Below, in pieces: positions 12,079 through 22,184 of a stretch of 64,000 nucleotides of DNA. Under the pieces are notes generated by a model. The model was not told the DNA's origin, ran no database searches, and worked only from the letters and a program-made list of their open reading frames with translations. The stretch is from Limnephilus marmoratus (lineage: Eukaryota > Arthropoda > Insecta > Trichoptera > Limnephilidae). A program made the position numbers and the translations under genes. How positions within the stretch are numbered: the stretch's first letter is position 1; every line of letters starts with the position of its first letter. Location: the NCBI GenBank assembly GCA_917880885.1, contig OU862927.1, positions 34,561,571 through 34,625,570 on the forward strand, given 5' to 3'.

Positions 12079-13897
12079 TTATAAAAGTTGCTCGAAGTGG
12101 CCGCCATCGGCTTCAATGCATGCATGCAATCTTAACACATTATGGATGCTTAAATTAGCAGGATTCGCCTTCAGTTCGTCTGCTGCCTCCATGATCAGTT
12201 GGATCAATTGCTCTCTCGTAGCTATCGGCTTCGAATATACCTTTTCCTTCAGAGTTCCCCAGAGGTAGTAATCCAACGGTGTTAGGTCGGGTGATCTCGG
12301 TGGCCATGCAATGTTAGGACTACCTCGGCCTATCCACCGTCCAGGAAACTCTACATTCAGGTAGTTCCGCACGGCAACGGAATAATGGGGTGGAGCTCCA
12401 TCGTGCTGGAACCACATCCTTCGCAGTGCTTGTAAGTTTACTTCGTCCAGAATGTCGCCCAGCTGCCCTTGCAGGAACTCCAGATACATCGGTCCATTTA
12501 ACCTGGGAGGCAACTCGATCGGACCAATTATTTTGTTACCCAAAATACCCGCCCACATATTTACTGAGAATCTCTCTTGGCTCGACGATTCCCGGACAAG
12601 CTTAGGATTTTCTTCGGCCCAATGATGCAGGTTGTGGATATTTAATATTCCTGTTTTTGTAAATTGGGCTTCGTCTGTGAATAGAATATTTTTCATGAAA
12701 TCTCCATTTCTCAACACATTTCGTAGCATCCGTCTACAGTAAATTAGTCTTGAGAAATGGTCGTTCTCCAGTAGACCTTGGCAGCGCCTGTAGTGGAAAG
12801 GTTTCAGGCGATGTTTTTTTAGGATTCTCCATACCGTCGTGTGTGTTATGTCTCCAACGATCATGGCGACGCGACGCACGGAAAGCGTCGGGTCTTCTGT
12901 CATCATGTTGAGGATCCTCTCTTCAACACGAACTGGAACATCATTATTTCCTCCGCCCTGAACCCGTACGATTCCATGGTCGCGCAGGCGTTGATACATC
13001 TGCAAACAAAAATACAATTGCTAACATTATTCTGTTATAAAATATCAGTAAAAATGAATGACGGGTGCGTTTTATATCAGTTTATTTCTGAGAACATAGA
13101 AATATTTGATTAACATAGAAAACGTTCCGTAAGTACGAATTAATTTATTTTGTGAGTGAAACTATTTAAAACAAGCTTTCTTGGAACCGATTTTGATTAG
13201 CAACTATTTACGTTGGGGGACAAGCACAAAATATGATTATTTAGTTCTTAATTTGGGTTATAAATAAGTGTTAATAACAATTTCAAAATGACGCGACGGC
13301 TTGATATTTTTTTCACAAGAATTTCGAACTTTAATTGTAATGAAAATGGAACTTTAAAGCATCTTTTACCAATTAACCTACGTAAATTATTCTTGTTTCT
13401 GTTGTATTATTATTCATTTTTTACATCAACTCCACACATTTTCGGGGATGCTGTGAGGAGGATATTAAGTTAAATGAAGTGTTATTTAAATAATTTGAGC
13501 TTACAGAATTAGCCAAGTTGGGAAACATTACCCTATTTTTTTTACTTGGCACGTTTGATAGGTATTATCTTGGATTTCCGAGAGTGAAACATAAAATTTT
13601 GGAAAGTTTTGTAAATAAACATACGTAGTGATAACCTTTTTCCGTAACATTACAAGACACAATTAGGCGGATTTTTGGGAGCCTTTACAATGAGATGGCG
13701 GCATTAAATGTGTGTCTAGCTCTACGATAATAAATAGGTAGTTAGGTACAAACCTGTACGAAAGTTGTATGGTGTGGTAGACGTCGTTCTGGATATATTC
13801 TGCGATACTCTCTTACAGCTTCCACTGAATTTCCTCGGCAAATTCCATAAACAAACACTATATCTGCTTCATGGGCAGGTGGATAATTTTGAGGCAT
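12079..13897 (-). CDS. DUF4817/DDE mariner-like transposase, intact, two exons
   Basis: Exon 1 (13897-13754, 48 codons) starts 'MPQNYPPAHEADIVFVYG', typical of the DUF4817 helix-turn-helix region. It ends exactly at a codon before a GT donor. Exon 2 (12999-12079, after a TTTGCAG acceptor) starts 'MYQRLRDHGIVRV' and continues to the stop, giving 354 residues without interruption. The catalytic acids appear to be D157 ('LFTDEAQF'), D248 ('FQHDGAPPH') and D291 ('PLDYYLWG'). That gives 42 residues between the last two, longer than in classical DD34D mariners. Transposases of this superfamily cut and paste DNA at TA dinucleotides, consistent with the element's flanks. This is the only intact copy in the window. 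The exon structure is inferred from frame, splice consensus and family continuity. Confidence 0.85.
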
Positions 13898-14645
13898 CTT
13901 TTAGAATAAACACTAATAATAACAGTAAAACAAAAACAAATTTCAAAGCAACTACGCACGACCCCGTTCACCGTCAAACTCCAAACACAACTGACCGAGC
14001 GGTATTCGGAAAGGGGTAGCTTCGCCGCGGTATGGGAGTGAGGGAGCGTGCTGCCGATAACTGTAGGGTTGGCTAGCGGATAGGGGGAGGGGTTATCGCG
14101 AGGTTGCCATATCCTTTACTCGAAATATGAGATCAGTGAAGGTGTGTAGAAAAAACAAAAAAAAATGTTTTTAATTGAAAAAAAATGTCACCGTACAGCA
14201 AAATGATATACAAATTTTTTTCTCCAAATAAGCTCAGGAATCGCTGGTTAAAATCCCTCGGGTACGTCCTGTTACACTATTTAAAAATACTGTATGCGAA
14301 AGTTATGTTAAATATTATCTCCAAAAAAATATCTATTTAAAAAACCACCTGGCAATATGTTTATTCGCGTTACGAGGAGGCGCGCAGTAGAGAGTGAAAG
14401 AGTACGCTGCCAACAACGGGGTTCGGGTTGGCTAGCGGATATGGGGGAGGGGTTTGCGCGGAGTTGCCGTATCCTTTACTCGAAATATGAGATCAGTGAC
14501 GGCGTGTGGAAAAAAAACCAAAAAAATGATTTTATTTGAAATAAAAATTTCACCGGAGACGAAAATTTCATTTACATTTTTTACTCCAAATATGCTCAGG
14601 AATCACTGGTTAAAATCCCTCGGGTACGTCCTGTTACACCCTGTA

Positions 14646-15838
14646 TATTGATCACTGAAATTCTCTGAATATTTTATTCAGCGGTCCATCAGTACAGTAA
14701 AAGTAGGTTACTAATCATTTTGATATATGTTGATCACTGAAATTCTCTGAATATTTAATTCAGCGGTCCATCAACACAGTAAAAATATGTTACTAATCAT
14801 TTTGATATATGTTGATCACTGAAATTCTCTGAATATTTAATTCAGCGGTCCATCAGCACAGTAAAAATATGTTACTAATCACATATATGTTGCTCAATAC
14901 ATAACACTACACTGCAGAGTAAAATTATTTTACTAATCATTTTGATATAAGTTGATCACTGAAATTCTCTGAATATTTAATTCAGCGGTCCATCAGTACA
15001 GTAAAACTAGGTTACTAAACATTTTGATATATCAGATATCAGCGCAGTAATCATTAATCAGTAATCATTTGATATATCAGATATCAGCGCAGTAAAAATA
15101 TGTTACTCATCACATATATGTTGATCACTGAAATTCTCTGAATATTTAATTCAGCGGTCCATCAGCGCAGTAAAAATATGTTACTAATCACATATATGTT
15201 GATCACTGAAATTCTCTGAATATTTAATTCAGTGGTCCATCAGTACAGTAAAAATATGTTACTAATCATATATATTTTGATGACTGAAATTCTCTGAATA
15301 TTTAATTCAGCGGTCCATCAACACAGTAAAAATATGTTACTAATTATTTTGATATATGTTGATCACTGAAATTCTCTGAATATTTAATTCAGCGGTCCAT
15401 CAGCACAGTAAAAATATGTTACTAATCATATATATTTTGATGACTGAAATTCTCTGAATATTTAATTCAGCGGTCCATCAACACAGTAAAAATATGTGAC
15501 TAATCATTTTGATATATGTTGATCACTGAAATTCTCTGAATATTTAATTCAGCGGTCCATCAGCACAGTAAAAATATGTTACTAATCATTTTGATATATG
15601 TTGATCACTGAAATTCTCTGAATATTTAATTCAGCGGTCCATCAGCACAGTAAAAATATGTTACTAATCATTTTGATATATGTTGATCACTGAAATTCTC
15701 TGAATATTTTATTCAGCGGTTCACCAGTACAGTAAAACAAGTTTACTAATCATTTTGATATATGTTGATCACTGAAATTCTCTGAATATTTAATTCAGCG
15801 GTCCATCAGTACAGTAAAAATATGTAACTAATCATATA
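14646..15838. repeat. 82/78-bp satellite array, block 2
   Basis: About 13 monomers of the same satellite, lying between the two mariner-like copies. It includes a truncated signal-peptide-exon unit near 14898-14950 and a small local rearrangement near 15028-15095 ('gatatatcagatatcagcgc' twice). Confidence 0.95.
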
Positions 15839-16155
15839 TACAGGGTGTAACAGGACGTACCCGAGGGATTTTAACCAGCGGTTCCTGAGCATATTTTGAG
15901 TAAAAAATGTAGATTTCATTTTGCTCTCCGGTGATTTTTTTTTTCTATTAAAAACAAAAATTATGTTTTTAAATCAGGCTTCGCCAATGGCATGATCATT
16001 GGTCTACTCGGGAGACAACGTCGCAATTTCACACGTGCACACAGTGGAAGGGAGGCGACAACGGCCAGCGCGCTTCAAGGCAGGACCATATTATATGCTC
16101 CAATACCAAACAAGTAATATTTAATATTGCGTAAATAATTATTATGCTTATTTTA

Positions 16156-16602
16156 TGATGTCGTTTCTCACCCGGCATGCCGCTTAAAGTCTCGAAAACC
16201 CTTCTGGACGGAAGGAGAAAGACTCCTTCGAACACCTCTCACCCCAGAAGATAGGTGGAAGCTTGAGTGGCAATCAGCTAACGTCAAAAACGCCGATCTC
16301 GTGCAAGACCCCACTGAGAGACAGCCTGGGTTCTCATTGCCTCGCAAACTCTGGACTGCCATCAATAGAATAAGGTGCTCCCATAGCCGTTGTGCCCACA
16401 TGATGCATAGATGGGGCCTTAAAGAGTCGGCGACGTGTGAATGCGGTGCGGTGCAGACCACCGAACATGTGGTCAACGAATGCCCGCTCCATTCATTCCC
16501 CGGCGGGATTTATGAGGTCCACAGGGCAACGCCTGAGGCCCTAGACTGGCTCGCAGACCTAGATGTCCCCCTCTGACCCCCCACCATACGAAAGAAGAAG
16601 AA
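16156..16602 (+). mobile_element. 5'-truncated non-LTR retrotransposon tail inserted in copy B
   Basis: An open frame through about 16152-16576 reads 'SRKPFWTEGERLLRTPLT', then 'LPRKLWTAINRIRCSHSR', then a zinc-knuckle-like C-x-C...H...C in 'CECGAVQTTEHVVNEC'. This is the C-terminal region of reverse transcriptase ORFs of jockey/CR1/I-type LINEs. The 3' end is a short GAA repeat. A 12-bp target duplication ATGCTTATTTTA flanks it (16144-16155, 16603-16614). The uninterrupted site exists in copy A near 10135-10148, so the insert length and site are certain. Confidence 0.85.
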
Positions 16603-16710
16603 ATGCTTATTTTACTCAGATATTATTGCTAGCTTTAAGTAAAGACTTTAAGTACCGAAAATTCCTGATGGAATTCTAATTTAAATAATTTGTGATTAGA
16701 AGACGGGTGG

Positions 16711-16847
16711 GTTTCTTCATTTACCGAGAATGCTAAATGCAATGCTAATTGTAAAAGTAAACGATCGAAATTTAAAAATATCTATGCATTTGACCGTTTA
16801 CTTTTACAATTAGCATTGCATTTAGCATTCTCGGTAAATGAAGAAAC
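16711..16847. repeat. Long perfect inverted repeat (hairpin) in copy B
   Basis: Arms 16711-16763 and 16795-16847 pair without mismatch around a 31-nt loop. It is the orthologue of the hairpin in copy A. Confidence 0.9.
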
Positions 16848-17783
16848 CCACAATTAAATAACTTATTTTTAAAAAAAATGTAGTTCTTCGAATTAAACAC
16901 AAAAACAGTAATTAAATAACTTATTTGTTGACAATTGAGAATAATTTCCAATGGTCCTTTTATCATAAATATTAAGAAATAAGATAAGATAAATATTTAA
17001 GCACCTTTAAAAACACAATCTCCCTTGCACTTGCTTAAGTAGGTATCCAGAATCACCAAAACGAAACGCGCATTATCATCGCGAAAAACAATCTCCCTTG
17101 CACTTGCTTAAGTAGGTATCCAGAATCACCAAAACGAAACGCGCATTATCATCGCGAAATTATTGTCAATAAAATCAATGCTCATATAAAATGAACTTGT
17201 CAACAGCTGCAAATGCATGACCTTGACCCACAGAATTTAAAATAATATGAAATACATAAATGTATAGGTATAGAATACGATGTTATTTTAAAATTAGAAT
17301 GCTGCCAGGTGCTGAATTATTTGAATAATAAAAATATTTAATTTTATAAATGAATTTAAAAATAAATCAATTACATATTTGAACAATTTTAAAACCGTGT
17401 GAAATATTTTGTTCAAAAGATTTATTAAACATCACGCGGTAGGTAGAGAGGATGAACTGCCAAACAACTCGGTCTTAGCTTACTCCTCGCAATTCCACGT
17501 AGTAGGTAATTGTGTATTCTTGGAAGTACCTAGTCATGATTCAAAGGCATTTTCCCCATTTAATTAGGGTTTTTACCTAACTACACAATGTAGGTACTAA
17601 TATTTTTCAGTTATGCTGCGGCTACATTAGCGGACGGAGAATCGTGTCGCGTTGGCGCGCTGAAAAAATCGTCATCGGGTATACGCGATGTTCTTGGCTA
17701 CATTAGATCCATGTCGCGTTGGCGCTCACATCGTGCCGGGTGGTGTTCGATGCCTGTTGTGTGGCCGACGTACGCAGTTGAAA

Positions 17784-20579
17784 ATGGAGGAAGTAGTGGC
17801 GTTGCATTGTATGTCAGTGAATTATTATTTACATTTATTGTATGAATATAATTTGCAAAATAAGTTGAAAAAGAGAAGAGAGAGGAGATGGTGGATGACT
17901 ACTATTCATAGAAACCGAACGATGTATGTATACTTCACAATTGTTACGTCACGATCTAATGTAATGAGTAGACCTACTTACTTGATATATGTAATGTTCA
18001 TATTTTGAATTTTTCTCATTTACAGAACAGGAATGGAAAGTATGTTATCTGAGCTAACCGCAGAGTCTGGCATCGAATTTCCTGGATTTTTACGTATGTC
18101 GACATCTGACTTTGAAATACTACTACAAAAGCTTGCACCATTAATAACAAAAAATGATACAAAATTCAGAAAATCAATTCCAGCAAAAGTGCGATTGGCA
18201 ATAACATTACGTTATCTGGCGACCGGAGATACTTTTCGAAGCCTTCATTATCTTTTTAAAATATCTCATCAACTAATTTCCAAAATAGTACATGAAGTTT
18301 GTGCAGGTCTTTTGATTGTTTTGAAAGACGAGGTTAAGGTAAGAAAAATACAATATTATATTCATAATTATACTAATTATAGTATATTTTTATTTGAAAT
18401 AGATGGGTAACATACAATTTATTTTTAAATCATAAAAATACATTTCTTCAAAATTGGCAAAATCACTTTGTGGCGTCATATTTCATAAATGAAAACATAT
18501 AACTTTGTGTACACCACTAATATATTATAAAAATTACCAACATGTTTCGAAACCTATGGTTTCTTCGTCAGGGTAAACAATAATACTATTATATTATTGT
18601 TTACCCTGACGAAGAAACCATAGATTTCGAAACATGTTAGTAATTTTTATAATATATACTATTATATATTATAATACTATATATAATATAACATAATATT
18701 ATAATACTATTATATTATTGTTTACCCTGACGAAGAAACCATAGATTTCGAAACATGTTAGTAATTTTTATAATATATTAGTGGTGTACACAAAGTTATA
18801 TGTTTTCATTTACATAAATATACACTTTATTTGAAAAATATTTCACCTTTCTCCGATATAATAATTTGTGAGGCTGTCCTTCTTGCACGAGTTGCCTGAG
18901 TGAGTGACGGAGATGGCGATGAATGCAGTTGAGACTGATATATTTGGTTCTGTGGTGTCTGAGATACTGATGAATGCTGTTGAGACTCGTAGATTTGGTT
19001 CTGTGGAGACTGAGATAGCGATGAATGCAGTGGAGACTGGTAGGTTTCGTTCTGTGGTGACGGAGATGGCGATGAATGCGATTGAGACTGGTAGATCTGG
19101 TTCTGTGGTGTCTGAGATAGCGATGAATGCAGTGGAGACTGGTAGGTTTGGTTCTGTGGTGACGGAGATGGCGATGAATGCGATTGAGACTGGTAGATTT
19201 GGTTCTGTTGTGTCTGAGATAGCGATGAATGCAGTGGAGACTGGTAGGTTTGGTTCTGTTGTGTCTGAGATAGCGATGAATGCAGTTGAGACTCGTAGAT
19301 TTGGTTCTGTGGAGACTGGGATAGCGATGAATGCAGTGGGAGACTGGTAGGTTTGGTTTTGTGGTGACGGAGATGGCGATGAATGTAGTGGAGACTGGTA
19401 GGTTTGGTTCTGTGGTGACGTAGATGGCGATGGATGCAGTGATGTAATCCGATCTATCATGCATGCTCGGAAAACCATGTTATGCATATCATTCATGAGA
19501 ATATCTCTAGTATTTGGGTTTTTTATTTTCCTTAATTTACTGGCAATCAATTTCCCAAACATTTCATATTCGTCGTTGACGCTGCCTTTTACGTGCTCAA
19601 ATGCCTCTTGCATTTGTTTCTTCGCATGTAATATTTCTGAAGGCAAATCAATTTTAACACGCTTTTTTGTTGTTTTTGAATTAGGCTGTGAAGTTGCGTC
19701 TTCTTTATTCACTTCAGTATTTACTTCATCGTCATACTCTGCATGCTCTTCCCGTACACTTTCATTCTGAAATAAAAAAAATAAAAAATGTTTTAGATGC
19801 CTGCAAATGAACAAGAATGGCTGCAAAAAGAAGCTGATTTTCATGATATCTTTCCACATTGTCTTGGAAGTATGGACGGCAAACATGTTACCATTTTATC
19901 ACTGAATCACAGTGGAACTGAATTTTATAACTACAAGCATACATTCAGTATTGTCCTCATGGCTCTAGTTGATAAGAAATATCGCTTCATGTATGCAGAT
20001 GTTGGTTGCCAAGGACGAATTAGTGACGGTGGAGTATTCAGGAACAGCTCATTATTCCAGAAACTAGAGAGAAATTTTCTTAATATACCAGCTCCTTCTG
20101 CACTTCCCGGTTCTGATAAGATCGTGCCTTATGTATTTGTGGCGGACAATGCGTTTCCATTACATCGAAATATTATGAAACCATACCCTGGAGATCATCC
20201 AGAAGGCAGTATTAAAAGAAAATTTAACACCCAACTGTCAAAAGCCCGTATAGTAGTTGAGAATGTTTTTGGCATTATGTCTGCCGTATTTCGGGTACTA
20301 AGAAAGCCGATCGCACTTCAACCAGATCGCGCCTCTAATGTTGTAATGTCTTGTATATTACTACACAACTTCTTAAGAAAAAGTACATCATCAAATAATA
20401 TATATATACCACCAGGTTTTTTGGACACGATTATAGATGGACAAGTAGTTCCAGGTACATGGAGAAATGAGCAACAAGAGGATACTGCTTTGCGCCCTTT
20501 TCCGGCGGTAGCTAGACGGGGCGCTCTTTTACCAACACAGATAAGAGATCAGTTTGCTAAACATTTTTTCAGTCAATAA
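17784..20579 (+). CDS. PIF/Harbinger (HARBI1-like) transposase, three exons, intact
   Basis: Exon 1 is 17784-17923 ('MEEVVALHCMSVNYYLHLL...' to 'RRWWMTTIHRNR'). Exon 2 is 18026-18338, between a CATTTACAG acceptor and a GTAAGA donor ('FLRMSTSDFEILLQKL'). Exon 3 is 19797-20579, after TTTTAG. Phases join without a stop to give 411 residues. The DDE_Tnp_4 nuclease triad is visible: D178 in 'GSMDGKH', D268 in 'VFVADNAF' and E306 in 'RIVVENVFG'. HARBI1-type enzymes excise and insert the element at 3-bp TWA sites, matching the TTA duplication seen. They need the MADF/Myb-like partner for nuclear import and DNA binding. Intron 2 is 1458 bp and contains the partner's second exon on the opposite strand plus hammerhead-like motifs. 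Confidence 0.9.
18534..18576 (-). ncRNA. Hammerhead-ribozyme-like motif (best copy)
   Basis: On the minus strand the order is stem I strand TTACC (18576-18572), core CTGACGA (18571-18565), one A, stem II GAAACC-ATA-GGTTTC (perfect 6 bp), core GAAA, palindromic CATG, then TT, then stem I strand GGTAA (18538-18534). This is the hammerhead arrangement CUGANGA / stem II / GAAA / stem III / UH. A self-complementary stem III of this kind can be built only in a dimer, as reported for Penelope-like elements. The extra A before stem II departs from the strict consensus. No cleavage is demonstrated. Confidence 0.45.
18601..18645 (+). ncRNA. Degenerate hammerhead-like motif, copy 2
   Basis: The order is the same (TTACC, CTGACGA, stem II, GAAA, CATG, TT, AGTAA). 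Stem II is reduced to GAAA/TTTC with internal mismatches, and stem I has one mismatch. It is probably inactive on its own. Confidence 0.3.
18722..18766 (+). ncRNA. Degenerate hammerhead-like motif, copy 3
   Basis: It has the same substitutions as copy 2 in stem II and stem I, so the two plus-strand copies share an ancestor. Confidence 0.3.
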
Positions 20580-21006
20580 AAAGTGTGTTTTTATTTTTTT
20601 AAAGTCGCCCTATACAATATAAATAAATATAAGAAGTAATAAATAAGCGAGTTTTATTATTTACCTGTGTATCTATAGTCGGGCGACAGTCGTATATAGG
20701 CTGAAGAAAACCATGCATTGCTGAAAAGGCGAACCAATTTGTTTGGTATATTTCATCGGCGCCAGCTCCTGACTGGATCGATTTCTTGATTTTGTTGAGA
20801 TGGGCTCTGTAGTATGACATCAAAGAATCTTTTTTCTTCTTCATTTCTTCTACCGTGGTAGGCCAACTGAGTTTATTTTTAATTCTGCCCCACGCATCAT
20901 GCACAAAGTGTTTCTTTTTGTGGTCGGGGTTACTAGGATTCCATATAATAGTCTCCATTTCATAAAATTGAATAAATTCTAACACTTTTTCGTTGCTCCA
21001 GTCCAT
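18827..21006 (-). CDS. MADF-domain accessory protein of the Harbinger element, two exons
   Basis: Exon 1 (21006-20665, 114 codons) starts 'MDWSNEKVLEFIQFYEM' and spans a MADF DNA-binding domain ('DAWGRIKNKL', 'MKKKKDSLMSYYRAHL'). It ends at a GTAAAT donor. Exon 2 begins at 19766 after TTTATTTCAG with 'NESVREEHAEYDDEVN'. It contains a BESS-like helix region ('DEYEMFGKLIASKLRKI') and then about eleven 17-residue Ser/Pro/Gln/Asn repeats. A one-base insertion near 19338 (GGG for GG) moves the frame from 'SPSPQNQTYQSPLHSS' repeats to 'TAFIAISVTTEPNLPVS' repeats ending at 18843. The ancestral frame would stop at 18827. Such proteins carry the transposase to DNA. The 898-bp intron contains exon 3 of the transposase on the other strand. 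Confidence 0.75.
18900..19450. repeat. 51-bp coding minisatellite (17-codon repeat)
   Basis: About eleven units of the form 'gagatggcgatgaatgcgat' followed by 'tgagactggtagatttggtt' and 'ctgttgtgtct'. The period is an exact multiple of three, which leaves two minus-strand frames and one plus-strand frame open over several hundred bases. The unit forms the C-terminal tail of the MADF protein. The long plus-strand frame at 18904-19350 is therefore a shadow. Confidence 0.9.
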
Positions 21007-21589
21007 TCTGCACAAAAAATTCGACAAGTGCGTCCGTTCACTTCAAAGTCCAGACTTCACTGAAGACGAAGACTGAAATTACGCAGATGTAGCCACGCAA
21101 GCGAATATTGTCGCCACAAAATCCTTTGATGCGCGCCAGTTTACCGACAGTGCCCCGATAGGCAATCGTCATCGCCCGTTTACTACGCGATGCTACGATC
21201 TACCCGGCCACACTTATCGCGATAACGCGAATATTCGCCATAGCCCGCTAATGTAGCCGCAGCATTATGTAGGTACTCAGAATAAGGGTTACAATCAATA
21301 AACTATTGGTTTTACCGATCTATTAATACGTATTATGAAGAACAGGGTACCTAACACAATTCTTAGAAAGTTCTTGACTTATAATGTGGCCTAACCAGTG
21401 TTTTGAAACAATAAACTATTGGTTTTACCAACCCATCAATAAGTATGTTGACAAAGTTCTTAGAAAATAAGTTGATCTAGCAATGTTTTGAATGTAATAG
21501 CATACATTTGGATTACAAGGAACTATCCAGAATAAGGATTGCAATAATAACCTGTTTTACCGATACAAATAATATTATCATTTTACAGA

Positions 21590-21753
21590 AGGGAACGTAC
21601 CCATACTACGTGACCAATTTTTTTTGCAATTTTTAACCCCCCCCCCCCTCCCGGTGACCAAAATCCTAAGCAAACCGCCACTCATTTGTACCAAGCGTGA
21701 CATTTTGAAGACCCCCCCCCCCGAAGAGGTTACGTAGTATGAGTACGTTCCCT
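21590..21753. mobile_element. MITE nested in copy B
   Basis: Orthologue of the 172-bp MITE in copy A, with the same 26-bp inverted ends and shorter C homopolymers. Confidence 0.75.
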
Positions 21754-22184
21754 AAGGTAATGGTGCCGATTTAAAGAAAAAAAATCAAGTCAATAAGTTG
21801 ACTGTATTCAGCCTTACCAATAAAATACAAACTCACCACAAACAGTCCGATTATGAAGGATTGGAATGTTTCATAATTTTGACACAAAATGTGAGTTCTT
21901 ATAGAAGTTTCAAACAAATTAATCGTGGTGGTTCGATCATAAGCTTTGAAAACATTTTAGTATCTACTGTTTAAGTGTAATGTTGACTGAACTTATAATA
22001 CTTAAAAATACTATTTGCGAAAGTTATAATTAAATAATACCTCTAAAAATAATTTAAAAACCCACCTGGCAATGTTTTGTTCGCGTTTGTGTCTGTCATC
22101 TGTCACAGATACGAACATAATATTATGAATGACACGTAAGAATAAAAATGCTGACATTTGGTTATAATATATTTTTTATTATTA

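Larger units (their letters stand above)
9833..14643. mobile_element. Composite DUF4817/DDE mariner-like transposon, copy A
   Basis: The element begins CAGGGTGTAACAGGACGTAC at 9833 and ends with the inverse at 14643. It is flanked by TA on both sides (9831-9832, 14644-14645), the standard IS630/Tc1/mariner target duplication, and sits inside a satellite monomer. Inverted ends match for roughly 100 bp. Inside are a 53-bp-arm hairpin, a tandem 72-bp duplication, a 172-bp MITE and a 2-exon transposase on the minus strand. A first right-hand terminus occurs near 14220-14276. The 14277-14643 segment repeats the transposase 3' flank and a second right end, so the copy carries an extra tail absent from copy B. 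Confidence 0.85.
18487..18812. repeat. Palindromic repeat of a ~95-bp unit inside the transposase intron
   Basis: The unit at 18487-18582 is repeated inverted at about 18717-18812, and a third partial copy lies at about 18596-18650. Between them is (AT)-rich filler. Each unit contains a CTGACGA ... GAAAC ... ATGTT core (see the ribozyme entries). Confidence 0.85.
17614..21264. mobile_element. Complete PIF/Harbinger element
   Basis: Terminal inverted repeats TGCTGCGGCTACATTAGCGG (20 bp, perfect) occur at 17614-17633 and inverted at 21245-21264. The 3-bp target duplication TTA is at 17611-17613 and 21265-21267. The pre-integration site with a single TTA is preserved in mariner-like copy A at about 11150. 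The 3651-bp element encodes a three-exon transposase on the plus strand and a two-exon MADF protein on the minus strand, interleaved with each other. Confidence 0.95.

Noticed and set aside
12390..12605. Plus-strand frames over the mariner-like transposase (also 22496-22711)
   Set aside because: They lie antisense to the conserved catalytic domain and have no motif of their own.
18904..19350. 148-codon plus-strand open frame with 17-residue repeats
   Set aside because: It is the antisense shadow of the 51-bp repeat in the MADF gene. The frame is open only because the repeat length is a multiple of three.
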